A stretch of 64,000 nucleotides of DNA from DAHUYF01 sp035623985 (GCA_035623985.1 DASPSJ010000060.1:62001-126000), one strand, 5' to 3'; counted from the first letter of the stretch, positions 53,001 through 60,744 are shown. The notes: a model not told the origin generated them from the sequence alone. Program-made: numbers and translations.

Positions 53001-53259
53001 AGAGCGAGATGGTCTGCACCGATTTGACGTTCTTGATCGCCGCGAGCTGGATCTCGATCGGGATGGTGATGTAGCGCTCGATCTCCTCGGCCGACTGGCC
53101 GGTGCTCTGGGTGATCACCTCGACCAGCGGCGGCACCGGATCGGGATAGGCCTCGATGTTGAGCCGCAGGAAGCAGACGATGCCGCCGCCGATCAGGAAG
53201 ACCAGCAGGATCACCATCAGCACGCGCTGCTTGAGGGCGAAGACGACGACGTTGTTCAT
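50089..53259 (-). CDS. HME-type RND efflux pump
   Basis: The proton-driven inner-membrane pump, 1056 residues, with two sets of six TM helices and large periplasmic loops. TM4 carries AIDFGLIVDATVIMVENIYR, close to the DFGxxxDGAxxxVEN motif of heavy-metal exporters (CzcA/CusA group). The gatekeeper metal-site methionines of CusA are not evident, so the substrate metal, if any, is unclear. It lies 66 bases after the adaptor gene and just before the outer-membrane factor, giving a full tripartite operon. Confidence 0.93.
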   Translation of the reverse strand: MNNVVVFALKQRVLMVILLVFLIGGGIVCFLRLNIEAYPDPVPPLVEVITQSTGQSAEEIERYITIPIEIQLAAIKNVKSVQTISLFGLSDVRVQFTYDYTYEEAEQKVINQLTQLAPLPNGASPGISPESPIGEILRYRIVGPRGYSVMDLKTIQDWILERRFKAVPGVIDVSGWAGKTKTYEVTIDQNRLVDYGLTIPQVLQSLNNSNVNVGGQTVNFGPQAAVVRGVGLIHTMNDIANTMLSPNNGSPVRVKDVATVKVGFQPRLGIVGQDDDDDIVQGIVLMRRGEQSLPTIRRVEAEMDKINDSNILPPGVRLVKIYDRSELIGVTTRTVLHNLIFGIVLIFGVQWIFLGNLRSAIIVAATIPFALFFAIIIMTLRGESANLLSVGAIDFGLIVDATVIMVENIYRHLAQKPKERFARSPILHRIRPQAELRGKFALIANSALEVNKAIFFSAAIIIAGFVPLFTLSGVEGHIFGPMAKTYAYAIAGGLIATFTVSPALSGLLLPDKIDETETIVVRLLRRIYVPVLEFTLNNPALTLGVTLLLIVATGVAVRSLGLEFLPKLEEGNLWIRASLPPTISLEEAEGYVNRMRHIIKGFPEAQTVISQLGRPDDGTDTTGFFNAEFNVPLTPADAWPKGTDKEALTRQVNEALAAPFPGVDFNFSQYIEDNVEEAASGVKGQNSIKLYGNDLEALQKTAYQIRSVLETVPGMTDISVFDAFGQPTVDIDIDRDRAARYGLAPGDVNSTITAAIGGQAAGNLYEYGSDRNFPIIVRLAPQYRQSLEAMRLIPIGAPNPNGNGIVPIPLSDVAMVNLVPGYSFIYRENQERFIPIKFSVRGRDLGGAVLEAQRKIADQVRLPAGSRLEWVGEFGDLQDAIARLKVVVPLSLLLIAILLYVNFSSVVDTLLAASVMPMALIGGIFALCLTGTPFSVSAAIGFIGLFGISVMEGIIVISYFNQLLDHGLERAEAIRRACQIRMRPVMMTCIAACVGLLPAAVSTGIGAQVQKPLALVVVGGILLAPALILVILPVLIEMFSRREPSPVEAPAEQPAE

Positions 53260-53325
53260 GGCTTCGTGCTTTCCGGCCGCGTTGCGGCGTTGCTCATGTC
53301 AAGGGCCGCTCTCCGATACGGGCGG

Positions 53326-54597
53326 TCAGTCGGTGGTCTTGGCGGCGCGATCGATGAACAGGCTGCCGCCGGCGACGACGGTCTCGCCCGGCTTGAGGCC
53401 GGCGAGAATCTCGACCTCGCCGTCGTGGACCCGGCCCACGCGGATCGGCTGCAAGGCGACGGATTTGTCGTCGCGCACGACCCAGACGCGGGCGGTCTCG
53501 CCTTCATGGACCACGGCCGATTCCGGCACCGCCGGCGCGGTGACGTCGCTGCCGGTGACGATGCTGAAGGTGGCGAACATCTCCGGCTTCAAGGCGCCGT
53601 CGGAGTTCTCCACCTCCGCCCGCACCGGCAGGCGATGCAGGTTGGGATCGATCGACGGCGCGACATAGGTGAGCTTCGCCTTGAAGACGCGGCCGGGATA
53701 GGCGAGCACATGCACCTCGACCGGCTCGCCGACCTGCATCATCGGCGCGTCGGCCTCGCGCACATTGGCGAGCAGCCAGACGGTGTCGAGGTTGCCGATC
53801 GAGTAGACCGGGCCGGAGGCGCCGCCGGCGGCGCTGTTGATGTATTGGCCGAGGCCGACCTGGCGCTGCGTCACGACGCCGCCGATCGGCGCGGTGACGA
53901 TCGACTCCGCGCCGACCGCCTCGCTCCTGGCGCCCTCGAGCTGGGCGATCTCGCCGTCGCTCTTGCCGAGGATGCGCAGGCGGTTGCGCACCGCGGCGAG
54001 CGCCACCTCGGCGGTGTGGAAACCGGCCTTGGCGGCTTCGAGATCGGCTTGCGATTGCTCCCAATCCTTCAGCGCGCCGGCCTTGGCTTCATAGAGCTCG
54101 TGCTGGCGCGTCTCGTTGATGGTGGTGAGGCGAAGCTGGGCGCGCGCGGCGTTGAGCCCCTGCAGCGCGGTGATGAGATCGTTCTGCGCCTGAACGAATT
54201 CCGAGGCGGCGATCGCCATGAGCGGCGCGCCCTTCGCGATGGTATCGCCGGCCTTGGCGAAAAGCCGCGTGACCTGGCCGCTATAGGGCGAGAAAACCGG
54301 CGTCGTCGTGTCGTCGTTGTTGGCGATCTTGCCGTCGGTCTCGCGCAGCGCGCGGAACGTCACCTCGCGAACCGGCGCCAGCGACAGGCTCGTCCATTGC
54401 GCCGGGGTCGGGCGGAAGGTGTCGGCGGCGTTCGCGCTTGCCGCCGGGCTCTGCACCTCGCTGCGGCTGAACAGGCCGGCGAGAGCGAAGGCCACCGCCA
54501 TCAGCGCCCCGATCGCGCCGACGACGGCGAGCTGCTGCCACAGGGGGCGGCGGCCGACGAAGGCGGGCAGTCGCCGCTGCGATGGTGTTTCAAGCAT
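53326..54597 (-). CDS. RND efflux periplasmic adaptor
   Basis: A membrane-fusion protein of 423 residues: TM anchor (WQQLAVVGAIGALMAVAFAL), lipoyl halves around a coiled-coil hairpin (FSPYSGQVTRLFAKAGDTIA ... SIVTAPIGGVVTQRQVGLGQ), beta-barrel (LDTVWLLANVREADAP) and membrane-proximal domain. It resembles the CzcB/CusB group without their His/Met-rich metal-binding segments. ATG 54597 follows GAGG by 7 bases. It is the first gene of the operon. Confidence 0.92.
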   Translation of the reverse strand: MLETPSQRRLPAFVGRRPLWQQLAVVGAIGALMAVAFALAGLFSRSEVQSPAASANAADTFRPTPAQWTSLSLAPVREVTFRALRETDGKIANNDDTTTPVFSPYSGQVTRLFAKAGDTIAKGAPLMAIAASEFVQAQNDLITALQGLNAARAQLRLTTINETRQHELYEAKAGALKDWEQSQADLEAAKAGFHTAEVALAAVRNRLRILGKSDGEIAQLEGARSEAVGAESIVTAPIGGVVTQRQVGLGQYINSAAGGASGPVYSIGNLDTVWLLANVREADAPMMQVGEPVEVHVLAYPGRVFKAKLTYVAPSIDPNLHRLPVRAEVENSDGALKPEMFATFSIVTGSDVTAPAVPESAVVHEGETARVWVVRDDKSVALQPIRVGRVHDGEVEILAGLKPGETVVAGGSLFIDRAAKTTD

Positions 54598-54782
54598 GGC
54601 CAAACCTCATGACGACAGCCTCCGGCGAAGGTCCGATCGCAACCTCCCCGAGTCCCGCGGCATTGGTGTCACGGATATTCTCGGGGGCAACAGTACTCAC
54701 GAGGTCATCGGAAGTATAATAAATTCTTGGATAGGACTGAGCTGCGCCCGAATAAATGCCGTATAAATATCGAGAGAAACGA

Positions 54783-54811
54783 TGCATGGGAATCGCCCAT
54801 CCGTGCGTCAA
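54783..54811 (-). promoter_or_regulatory. Candidate activated promoter of the efflux operon
   Basis: On the minus strand TTGACG (54811-54806) is followed after 17 bases by CATGCA (54788-54783), a weak -10. The GTAAG repeats end 12 bases upstream of the -35 box, the geometry of activator-dependent promoters. An AT-rich TATTTATAC further on (54769-54761) is an alternative -10. Confidence 0.35.
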
Positions 54812-54823
54812 CAAAATCACATA

Positions 54824-54870
54824 CTTACCCCTAGCTTACATCTATCGCGTCAAGCTTACGCCAAGCTTAC
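54824..54870 (-). promoter_or_regulatory. GTAAG direct repeats, probable OmpR-family operator
   Basis: Read on the minus strand, GTAAGCTTG occurs at 54870 and 54859, 11 bases apart. GTAAGC occurs at 54839 and GTAAGT at 54828, again 11 apart. The two pairs are 20 bases from each other. A further pair, GTAAG at 54954 and GAAAG at 54965, also 11 apart, lies upstream. Tandem half-sites with one helical turn between them are what OmpR/PhoB-type regulators bind. Confidence 0.65.
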
Positions 54871-55073
54871 AACGCCCCGTCCGCCAATACTTCCTAGCAT
54901 CCCCCGCCATCAGGCAGGCCCAGGATTGCCGCGGCTGGCTTGCATGATCCTTACGCCAGGCTTTCGCGTAGCTGACAGGCGCCGCGCTCTCGCAAGAGCG
55001 GCGGCTCGCGATGAGGACGCAGGCCGGACATCGCCGTCCCGAACCGGCCTCACGCGCGGGAAGAGGCGCGCGC

Positions 55074-56735
55074 TCACATATTGGGATAGTTCGGGCCGCC
55101 GCCGCCTTCGGGCACGGTCCACAGGATGTTCTGCGGCGGGTCCTTGATGTCGCAGGTCTTGCAGTGGACGCAGTTCTGGAAATTGATGACGAAGCGCGGA
55201 TTGGCGCCGTCGGCGTCGCGCACGATCTCGTAGACCCCGGCCGGGCAATAGCGCTGCGCCGGCTCGTCATAGACCGGCAAGGTATAGGCGATGGGGATCG
55301 AGGGATCCCTAAGCTTCAAATGCGCGGGCTGATCCTCGCGGTGATTGGTGTTGGAGAGATAGACCGAGGACAGCCGGTCGAAGCTGATGACCCCGTCGGG
55401 CTTGGGATAGGCGATCGGCGGCGCGTCGGCGGCGCGCTTCAGGCTCTCGTTGTCGGCCTTGCGGTGATGCAAGGTGTAAGGCAGCAGCCAGCCGAGGCCG
55501 AGGGCGTGCAGCCACATCTGCACCGAGCCGTGCAGCGTGCCGAGCCGCGTGCCCCAGCGCAGCCCCGGCTTGACGTTGCGCACCTTCCAGAGATCGCGAT
55601 AAGCCCAGCTCGCGCGGAAGGCGCGCTCATACGCCTCGAGCGCGTCATGCCCTTCGGAGCCGGCGGCAATGCGCGCGAAAGCCGCTTCGGCGGCGAGCAT
55701 GCCGGTCTTCATCGCGTTGTGCGTGCCCTTGATGCGCGGCACGTTGAGGAAGCCGGCGGCGCAGCCGATCAGCGCGCCGCCGGGAAACGCCAGCTTCGGC
55801 ACCGATTGCAGCCCGCCCTCGTTGATCGCGCGCGCGCCATAGGCGACGCGCTTGCCGCCTTCGAGATAGGGCCGCACCAGCCGATGATGCTTGAAGCGCT
55901 GAAACTCCTCGAAGGGCGAGAGATGCGGGTTCCAGTAATCGAGATTGACGACGAAGCCGATGGCGATCTGGCCATCCTCGAGGTGATACATGAAGGAGCC
56001 GCCGAAGGTCTTGTCGTCGAGCGGCCAGCCCATGGTGTGCACCACCAGGCCGGGCTTGTGCCGGGCGGGATCGGCCTGCCACAGCTCCTTGAAGCCGATG
56101 CCGTATTTCTGCGGGTCGACGCCGTCGCGCAGCTTGAAGCGCTGCATGAGCTGCTGCGACAGGCTGCCGCGCGCGCCCTCGGCGAAGAGCGTGTATTTGC
56201 CGTGCAGCTCGACGCCCGGCGCATAGCGATCGGTATGCTCGCCCGATTTGCCGATGCCCATATCGCCGGTGGCGACGCCCTTGACCGAGCCGTCGGCGTG
56301 GAAGAGCACCTCGGCGCCGGCGAAGCCGGCATAGATCTCGACCCCCGCCGCCTCGGCCTGCTGCGCGAGCCACCGGCAGAGATTGCCGAGGCTTATGGCA
56401 TAGCAGCCGTGATTGCCGAGCAGCGGCGGCATCAGCCGCGACGGGATGCGCAGCGCGCGCCTGGCCGTGAGATAGTAGAAACGGTCCTCGACGACCGGCG
56501 TGTTGAGCGGCGCGCCTTTCTCCTTCCAGTCCGGGATCAGCTCGTCGAGCGCGATCGGATCGATCACCGCGCCGGAGAGGATATGCGCGCCGATCTCGGA
56601 GCCCTTCTCGATGATGCAGACGCCGATCTCGGAGCCGTGCTCGGCGGCGAGCTGCTTCAGCCGGATCGCCGCGGCCAGCCCCGACGGGCCGCCGCCCACG
56701 ATCACGACGTCGTAGTGCATGGACTCGCGTTCCAT
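55074..56735 (-). CDS. Electron transfer flavoprotein-ubiquinone oxidoreductase
   Basis: ETF-QO, 553 residues, passes electrons from ETF (fatty- and amino-acid oxidation) to ubiquinone at the inner membrane. Motifs: FAD GGGPSGLAAAIRLKQ, LSGAVIDPIALDELIPDW, the quinone-binding region FPGGALIGCAAGFLNVPRIK with KGTHNAMKTGMLAAE, and the C-terminal 4Fe-4S ligands RYCPAGVYE and NCVHCKTCDIKDP. Length agrees with the family. ATG 56735 (or 56720, MHYDVVI) starts it. No ETF genes are in the window. Confidence 0.96.
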   Translation of the reverse strand: MERESMHYDVVIVGGGPSGLAAAIRLKQLAAEHGSEIGVCIIEKGSEIGAHILSGAVIDPIALDELIPDWKEKGAPLNTPVVEDRFYYLTARRALRIPSRLMPPLLGNHGCYAISLGNLCRWLAQQAEAAGVEIYAGFAGAEVLFHADGSVKGVATGDMGIGKSGEHTDRYAPGVELHGKYTLFAEGARGSLSQQLMQRFKLRDGVDPQKYGIGFKELWQADPARHKPGLVVHTMGWPLDDKTFGGSFMYHLEDGQIAIGFVVNLDYWNPHLSPFEEFQRFKHHRLVRPYLEGGKRVAYGARAINEGGLQSVPKLAFPGGALIGCAAGFLNVPRIKGTHNAMKTGMLAAEAAFARIAAGSEGHDALEAYERAFRASWAYRDLWKVRNVKPGLRWGTRLGTLHGSVQMWLHALGLGWLLPYTLHHRKADNESLKRAADAPPIAYPKPDGVISFDRLSSVYLSNTNHREDQPAHLKLRDPSIPIAYTLPVYDEPAQRYCPAGVYEIVRDADGANPRFVINFQNCVHCKTCDIKDPPQNILWTVPEGGGGPNYPNM

Positions 56736-56815
56736 CGGCGGCTTCCCCTCGGGCTTTGTTGCCGGGAATTAGCGTCCCGCCGCGGCGAAGGCAAATGGGC
56801 GGGGGTGGCGGGGGC

Positions 56816-57009
56816 GGCTCGTCCGCGCGGTGCGGGCTTTCGCGGTTGCTGCGGCTAGCCCGCGCGGTGCGGCTCTCGCGCTTGCTGCGGCTAGTCCGCG
56901 GGGTGCGGGCTTTCGTGGTTGCATCCTTCGACGGGCTCAGGAGCAACCGCTGGCGCCCGCCGGCGACGACGCGCTGCGGCTAGTCCGCACGGTGCGGCTC
57001 TCGCGCTTG
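56816..57009. repeat. 36-37-bp tandem repeat with interruption
   Basis: Unit 1 (partial) 56816-56848, unit 2 56849-56884, unit 3 56885-56921, unit 4 56974-57009. Units 2-4 start CTGCGGCTAG and contain CCGCxCGGTGCGG, ending in CTTG or GTTG. Between units 3 and 4 lies a block with CCTTCGACGGGCTCAGGAG, a sequence I know as a dispersed repeat in alphaproteobacteria. Unit 4 continues into a hairpin GCGCTTG-CTG-CGCAAGCGC. A solo relative is at 60745-60764. It fills the 320-base spacer between ETF-QO and the MarR gene. Confidence 0.82.
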
Positions 57010-57057
57010 CTGCGCAAGCGCTGTCGCCGCCAGCGACGACGCGCTATGCGCGTCGCG

Positions 57058-57486
57058 CTAACGTCGCGCCAGATTGGCGTAGACGCGGCGCAGGAGGCGC
57101 TTCAGGCGGCGGGCCTCGCCGGCGTCGAACCCCTTGAGGGCGAGGCGCTCATAGCGCCGGGCGGTGGGCAGGATGACGCGGAAGGTGCGCCGGCCCGCGG
57201 CGGTGAGCGCCACGCGCCGCTCGCGCCGGTCGCCCGCGGCGCGGCTGCGCGCCACGAGACCGTCGCGCGCCATGCGGCCCACCAGGCGCGACAGGGTCGA
57301 GAGGTCGATCGAGGTGAGGCCGGCAAGGCCGGAGAGCCGCTGCTCGCCGGCGGCGGCGAGCGCGGCGAGCACGCGCCATTCCTGCACGCCGACGCCGGTG
57401 GCGGCGATGTCGCGGCCGAACGCGGCCGCCAGCCGCACGCCGGCGCGATTGACGAGATAGGGCAGATAATCGCCGAGGTCGAACAT
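57058..57486 (-). CDS. MarR-family transcriptional regulator
   Basis: A 142-residue winged-helix repressor type. It has the usual VQEWRVLAALAAAGEQRLSG, the recognition helix region DLSTLSRLVGRMARDGLVAR and the wing DRRERRVALTAAGRR. It begins 7 bases after the LLM oxidoreductase stop (AGG just upstream), so the two form an operon and the regulator may control it in response to an aromatic ligand, which is an inference. Confidence 0.9.
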   Translation of the reverse strand: MFDLGDYLPYLVNRAGVRLAAAFGRDIAATGVGVQEWRVLAALAAAGEQRLSGLAGLTSIDLSTLSRLVGRMARDGLVARSRAAGDRRERRVALTAAGRRTFRVILPTARRYERLALKGFDAGEARRLKRLLRRVYANLARR

Positions 57487-57493
57487 CGCCCTC

Positions 57494-58555
57494 CTAGCGA
57501 TCGGCGGCGGCGAAAGCGGGCATGATCTCGCGGGCGAAGCGGTCCATCTGCTCCGTCACCATGGCGTAGGGCTTGAGGCCGTAATTGAAATAGAGGATGA
57601 CCTCGGCGATGCCCGCGGCCTCGACCGATTTGAGGTCTTCGATGATCCGCTGCGGGCTGCCGGTCAGGATCGATTTCGAGGTCAGGTTCTCCGCCTTCAT
57701 GTTCTTGAGGATGTCGACGATCTCCAAAAAATATTTGAGCGTCGGCGGCACCGTCCTGGCGTCCGCGGGGAAGGCGGCGATCAGCGCGTCCTTGAAATAG
57801 CGCAGCAGCGCGGCGCGGCCGTAATCCTCCTCCGCCTTGGTGTCGGCGATGTGGATGAAATAGCTGCACATCGCGCGGCGCGGCGCGCGGCCCCCGCGGG
57901 CGCATTCCTCGCGGAAGGAAGCCACCCCTTGCGCCAGGCTGCCATAGACCATGGCGGCGGCAAAAGGGGCGAAGATGATGTTCCAGTCGTTGCGCGCCGC
58001 GAGCTCCATCGAGAGGCGCGAGAAGCAGGCGACATAGGGCCTGAGCGGCTGCTGCAACGGGCGCGGGCGCACCTCGATGTCGTCGAAGGCGTAATACTTG
58101 CCCTTGTGCGACCATTTGCCGGGCTCGGTCCAGGCGCGCCAGAGGATCTCGAGCCCTTCGGCGAAAATCTCGGCGGAGTCCTGAAAGGGCGCGCCGAAGG
58201 GCGCGTATTCGAGCCGGTCATAGCCGCGCCCGGCGGCGAAATCGACGCGGCCGCCCGAGAGCAGGTCGAGCGTCGCCCATTCCTCGGCGACATGGAGGGG
58301 ATGATGCACCGGCAGCAGCACCACGGCGGGCGCGAGGCGGATGCGCTGCGTGGCGCCGGCGAGCTGGGAGAGCAGGATGTTGGGGCAGGGATTGACGCCC
58401 AGGAGGTTGAAATGATGCTCGCCGATCCAGGCGGAATGAAGGCCGATCTCCTCGGCATAAAGCGCCTGGCGGTAGATCTCGCGGACGAACTGCTCGGGCG
58501 TGCGCGGGTTGTCGGGATAGCGGTTGTCCGACAGCGTGAAATAGCCGAAATCCAC
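57494..58555 (-). CDS. LLM-class flavin-dependent oxidoreductase
   Basis: A bacterial-luciferase-like TIM-barrel monooxygenase or dehydrogenase of 353 residues. Typical stretches are YAEEIGLHSAWIGEHHFNLL, ATQRIRLAPAVVLLPVHHPL and DLLSGGRVDFAAGRGYDRLE. It starts with GTG at 58555, with GGGAGG 7 bases upstream. These enzymes use reduced flavin and often act on sulfonates, nitriloacetate-like compounds or long-chain alkanes; the substrate cannot be told here. Confidence 0.9.
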   Translation of the reverse strand: MDFGYFTLSDNRYPDNPRTPEQFVREIYRQALYAEEIGLHSAWIGEHHFNLLGVNPCPNILLSQLAGATQRIRLAPAVVLLPVHHPLHVAEEWATLDLLSGGRVDFAAGRGYDRLEYAPFGAPFQDSAEIFAEGLEILWRAWTEPGKWSHKGKYYAFDDIEVRPRPLQQPLRPYVACFSRLSMELAARNDWNIIFAPFAAAMVYGSLAQGVASFREECARGGRAPRRAMCSYFIHIADTKAEEDYGRAALLRYFKDALIAAFPADARTVPPTLKYFLEIVDILKNMKAENLTSKSILTGSPQRIIEDLKSVEAAGIAEVILYFNYGLKPYAMVTEQMDRFAREIMPAFAAADR

Positions 58556-58641
58556 CTCTCGCCTCCCCGGAAGGAGAGAGGAGTATCGCCGGTATTAGTT
58601 GCAGACGCAAGCGATGGCGGCGGGCGGCCGCCACGCGCGCC

Positions 58642-59469
58642 TCAGAAGAACAGGAAGGCGCGCACCTCGATGCTTTCGCGCGCCGGCGCGTCGGACGGCG
58701 TCGCGGGATCGGCGAAAGCGGTGTGGACGGAGATGCGGGCGCGGCCGTCGCGGGCGCTGTCGAAGCATTTGATGAGCACCGTCTCGTCGGCGCTCATCTC
58801 GGGGAAATAGAACCAGCGGTGGCGCGGGTTGTAGGTCACGAGATAGATCTCGCCGGTGCGGTCGGGATAGCGCAGCTCCGAGACGACGAGATCGGCGGGA
58901 TCGAGGCTCCCGGCGTCGCACAGCGCCAGCGGCGCGCTCTTCACCGGGCCCTTGATCGGCCGCCAGACATTGACCTCGGCATAGCGCCGCTCAAGCCGCG
59001 ACGCGGCCTCTTCCGGCGCCAGCAGGTCGCGCACGCGCTGCGGCGCCGAGCGCTCGGTGTAATCGTTATGGACGCGGTTGGCGGGGCCGCGCACCTGGCC
59101 CGCGAGCTGCTTGTCGGTCGCGGTGTTGCGCAGGGTGTGGTCGAAGATCACCACCTTGGCGGCGCCGGTCGCCGCCATCAGCAGCCGCTCGACCTCGGGA
59201 TAATAGACGCGCTTGACCTCGGCCTCGTCGTAGAAATTCGCCACCGCGCTCGGCTCGCGGCGGAGCGCGAAGCCCTCGCGCTCGAGCGACGGCCGGTCGG
59301 CCAGCGCCCTGCCGTTGCGCACCGTGACGCGCCGCGCCTCGTAGCGCCCGTTGCGCATCGGCACGCCCGGCGGCGGAGGGTAATTATAGGAGAAGAGCAC
59401 CTCGTCGGTCGGCACGAGATACATCAGCGGCGCCTCGATCGCCGCGATGACGGGGGTGGTCCCTTCCAT
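58642..59469 (-). CDS. CmcJ/NvfI family oxidoreductase
   Basis: A 275-residue protein of the family that includes CmcJ (cephamycin 7-alpha-methoxylation) and fungal NvfI/AsaB. Diagnostic stretches are VHNDYTERSAPQRVRDLL, NVWRPIKGPVKSAPLALCD and NPRHRWFYFPEMSADETVLI followed by KCFDS and SVHTAF. Some members are 2OG-Fe(II)-like dioxygenases (His-x-Asp in HNDYT, distal His in SVHTAF). The substrate is unknown. It is on the same strand upstream of the LLM gene, 86 bases away, and could share its transcript. Confidence 0.85.
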   Translation of the reverse strand: MEGTTPVIAAIEAPLMYLVPTDEVLFSYNYPPPPGVPMRNGRYEARRVTVRNGRALADRPSLEREGFALRREPSAVANFYDEAEVKRVYYPEVERLLMAATGAAKVVIFDHTLRNTATDKQLAGQVRGPANRVHNDYTERSAPQRVRDLLAPEEAASRLERRYAEVNVWRPIKGPVKSAPLALCDAGSLDPADLVVSELRYPDRTGEIYLVTYNPRHRWFYFPEMSADETVLIKCFDSARDGRARISVHTAFADPATPSDAPARESIEVRAFLFF

Positions 59470-59506
59470 CGCTCTTTAACCTCCGCTGTCTCAGCCCCGA
59501 CCGGGC

Positions 59507-59710
59507 TCAATCCCGCCAGAAAGGCTTGTTAATCTCATAAGCGGCCTCGGCCGACGTCAAGCCGATATCGTGCAGGTCACGAATGTCAAACCGCGCCAGC
59601 TCGCGTCGCTCCCGGCTGCGCCGTCGCCATTGGGCAAGACGGTAACGAAGCCGCGCCAGAAGCCCGGATCCCTGAGAAATTATCAGGGGGTCATAGGTTA
59701 TGTTCGCCAT
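59507..59710 (-). CDS. DUF1127 small protein
   Basis: A 67-residue protein ending in the DUF1127 module: WRRRSRERRELARFDIRDLH, then DIGLTSAEAAYEINKPFW. These short Arg-rich proteins bind RNA or tune metabolism in alphaproteobacteria, and related ones affect phosphate and carbon use. ATG 59710 is preferred because a promoter ends about 35 bases upstream; a longer start at 59797 lies upstream of that promoter and lacks a ribosome site. Confidence 0.8.
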   Translation of the reverse strand: MANITYDPLIISQGSGLLARLRYRLAQWRRRSRERRELARFDIRDLHDIGLTSAEAAYEINKPFWRD

Positions 59711-59744
59711 GGCATCACCCGCCAATTCATGTGAAGATAGCGAG

Positions 59745-59773
59745 AAAATAGGGCGGAATCGTGCGACGAACAA
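59745..59773 (-). promoter_or_regulatory. Promoter of the DUF1127 gene
   Basis: On the minus strand TTGTTC (59773-59768) and TATTTT (59750-59745) are separated by exactly 17 bases. This places the transcript start near 59738, with a short leader to the ATG at 59710. Confidence 0.5.
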
Positions 59774-59794
59774 AGGATGGTTTGTCAGGTTATC

Positions 59795-59811
59795 CATGAA
59801 ATATTATCATG
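59795..59811. promoter_or_regulatory. LysR-type box in the divergent promoter region
   Basis: A perfect dyad CATGA-AATATTA-TCATG contains T-N11-A (T59797, A59809), the LysR-family consensus. It lies 14 bases before the LysR gene start and about 20 bases upstream of the -35 box of the divergent DUF1127 gene, so one regulator bound here could repress itself and control its neighbour. Confidence 0.55.
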
Positions 59812-59824
59812 CTGAAACAAGGCC

Positions 59825-60724
59825 ATGACCGGCCTGCCCTCGCTCAATGGGCTGCGCGCCTTCGAAGCGGCGGCGCGGCATCTGAGCTTCACCCGCGCGG
59901 CGGCCGAGCTCAACGTGACGCAGACCGCGATCAGCCACCAGATCCGCCGCCTGGAGGAGCAGCTCGGGGTGCGGCTCTTCCTGCGGCAGAGCCGGGCGCT
60001 GCTGCTAACCCGCGAGGCGCAGGAATACCTGCCTTCGGTGCGCGCCGCCTTCGAGGATCTGAGGCTTGCCACCGAGCGGCTGCGCCGGCCGGAGAAGGCG
60101 CAGGCGCTGACCGTCAGCACCATGGCCTCGCTCGCCGCCAAATGGCTGCTGCCGCGGCTCGCGGGATTCCAGGAGGCGCATCCCGGCATCGAGGTGCGCA
60201 TCAGCACCTCCTCGCATCTGGTCGATTTCCGCCGCGAGGAGGTCGATGTCGCCATCCGCTACGGCCGCGGACGCTGGCCGGGGCTCAGCGCGCGCTGGCT
60301 GATGGCGGAGGACATCTTCCCGGTCTGCAGCCCGGCGCTGCTCGCCGGCGGGAAGCCGCTGCGGCGGCCGCAGGACCTCGCCCACCACACGCTCATCCAC
60401 GCCAGCAGCTCGCGCGAGGACTGGCAGCTCTGGCTGACGGCTGCGGGCCTGCCGACCGCGCTCGCCGCGCGGCCCGGGCTCAATTTCGATCTCAGCCTGA
60501 TGGCGCTGCAGGCGGCGATCGACGGGCTCGGCGTGGCGCTCGGCCGCACACCCTTCGTCGAGGCCGACATCGCCGCAGGCAGGCTGGTGGTGCCGTTCGA
60601 CGTGAAGCTGCCGGCCGAAGCCGGGTTCTATGTGGTGGCGCCGCAAGAGACCGCCGAGACGCCGAAGATCGCGCTCTTCCGCGACTGGCTGATCGCCACG
60701 GTGGCGAAGCCGGCGGTGGCGTAG
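59825..60724 (+). CDS. LysR-family regulator, GcvA type
   Basis: A 299-residue LysR regulator with the GcvA-subgroup HTH (LPSLNGLRAFEAAARHLSFT, AAAELNVTQTAISHQIRRLE) and C-terminal effector domain (TVSTMASLAAKWLLPRL, VDVAIRYGRGRWPGL). It is divergent from the DUF1127 gene with a T-N11-A dyad between. The target may be DUF1127 or the adjacent CmcJ-like gene, as no gcv genes are here. Confidence 0.92.
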   Translation: MTGLPSLNGLRAFEAAARHLSFTRAAAELNVTQTAISHQIRRLEEQLGVRLFLRQSRALLLTREAQEYLPSVRAAFEDLRLATERLRRPEKAQALTVSTMASLAAKWLLPRLAGFQEAHPGIEVRISTSSHLVDFRREEVDVAIRYGRGRWPGLSARWLMAEDIFPVCSPALLAGGKPLRRPQDLAHHTLIHASSSREDWQLWLTAAGLPTALAARPGLNFDLSLMALQAAIDGLGVALGRTPFVEADIAAGRLVVPFDVKLPAEAGFYVVAPQETAETPKIALFRDWLIATVAKPAVA

Positions 60725-60744
60725 GGCGACCGGCGGAACACCGT

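Larger units (their letters stand above)
54598..55073. other. Regulatory region upstream of the efflux operon
   Basis: No gene is supported. It is markedly AT-richer than its surroundings. It contains the GTAAG direct repeats (54824-54870 and 54950-54965), a dyad ATGGG-AATCG-CCCAT (54785-54799) and a candidate promoter. A leader of about 180 bases would separate the promoter from the adaptor start. Confidence 0.55.

Noticed and set aside
48250..54612. Open frame of 2120 codons on the plus strand across the efflux operon
   Set aside because: It is exactly antisense to three well-supported RND genes. The product is a low-complexity His/Arg/Asp/Ala-rich string with no domain, as expected from strong GC3 bias.
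56756..57525. Plus-strand frames with repetitive Arg/Leu-rich peptides
   Set aside because: They translate the 36-bp tandem repeat and the antisense of the MarR gene.
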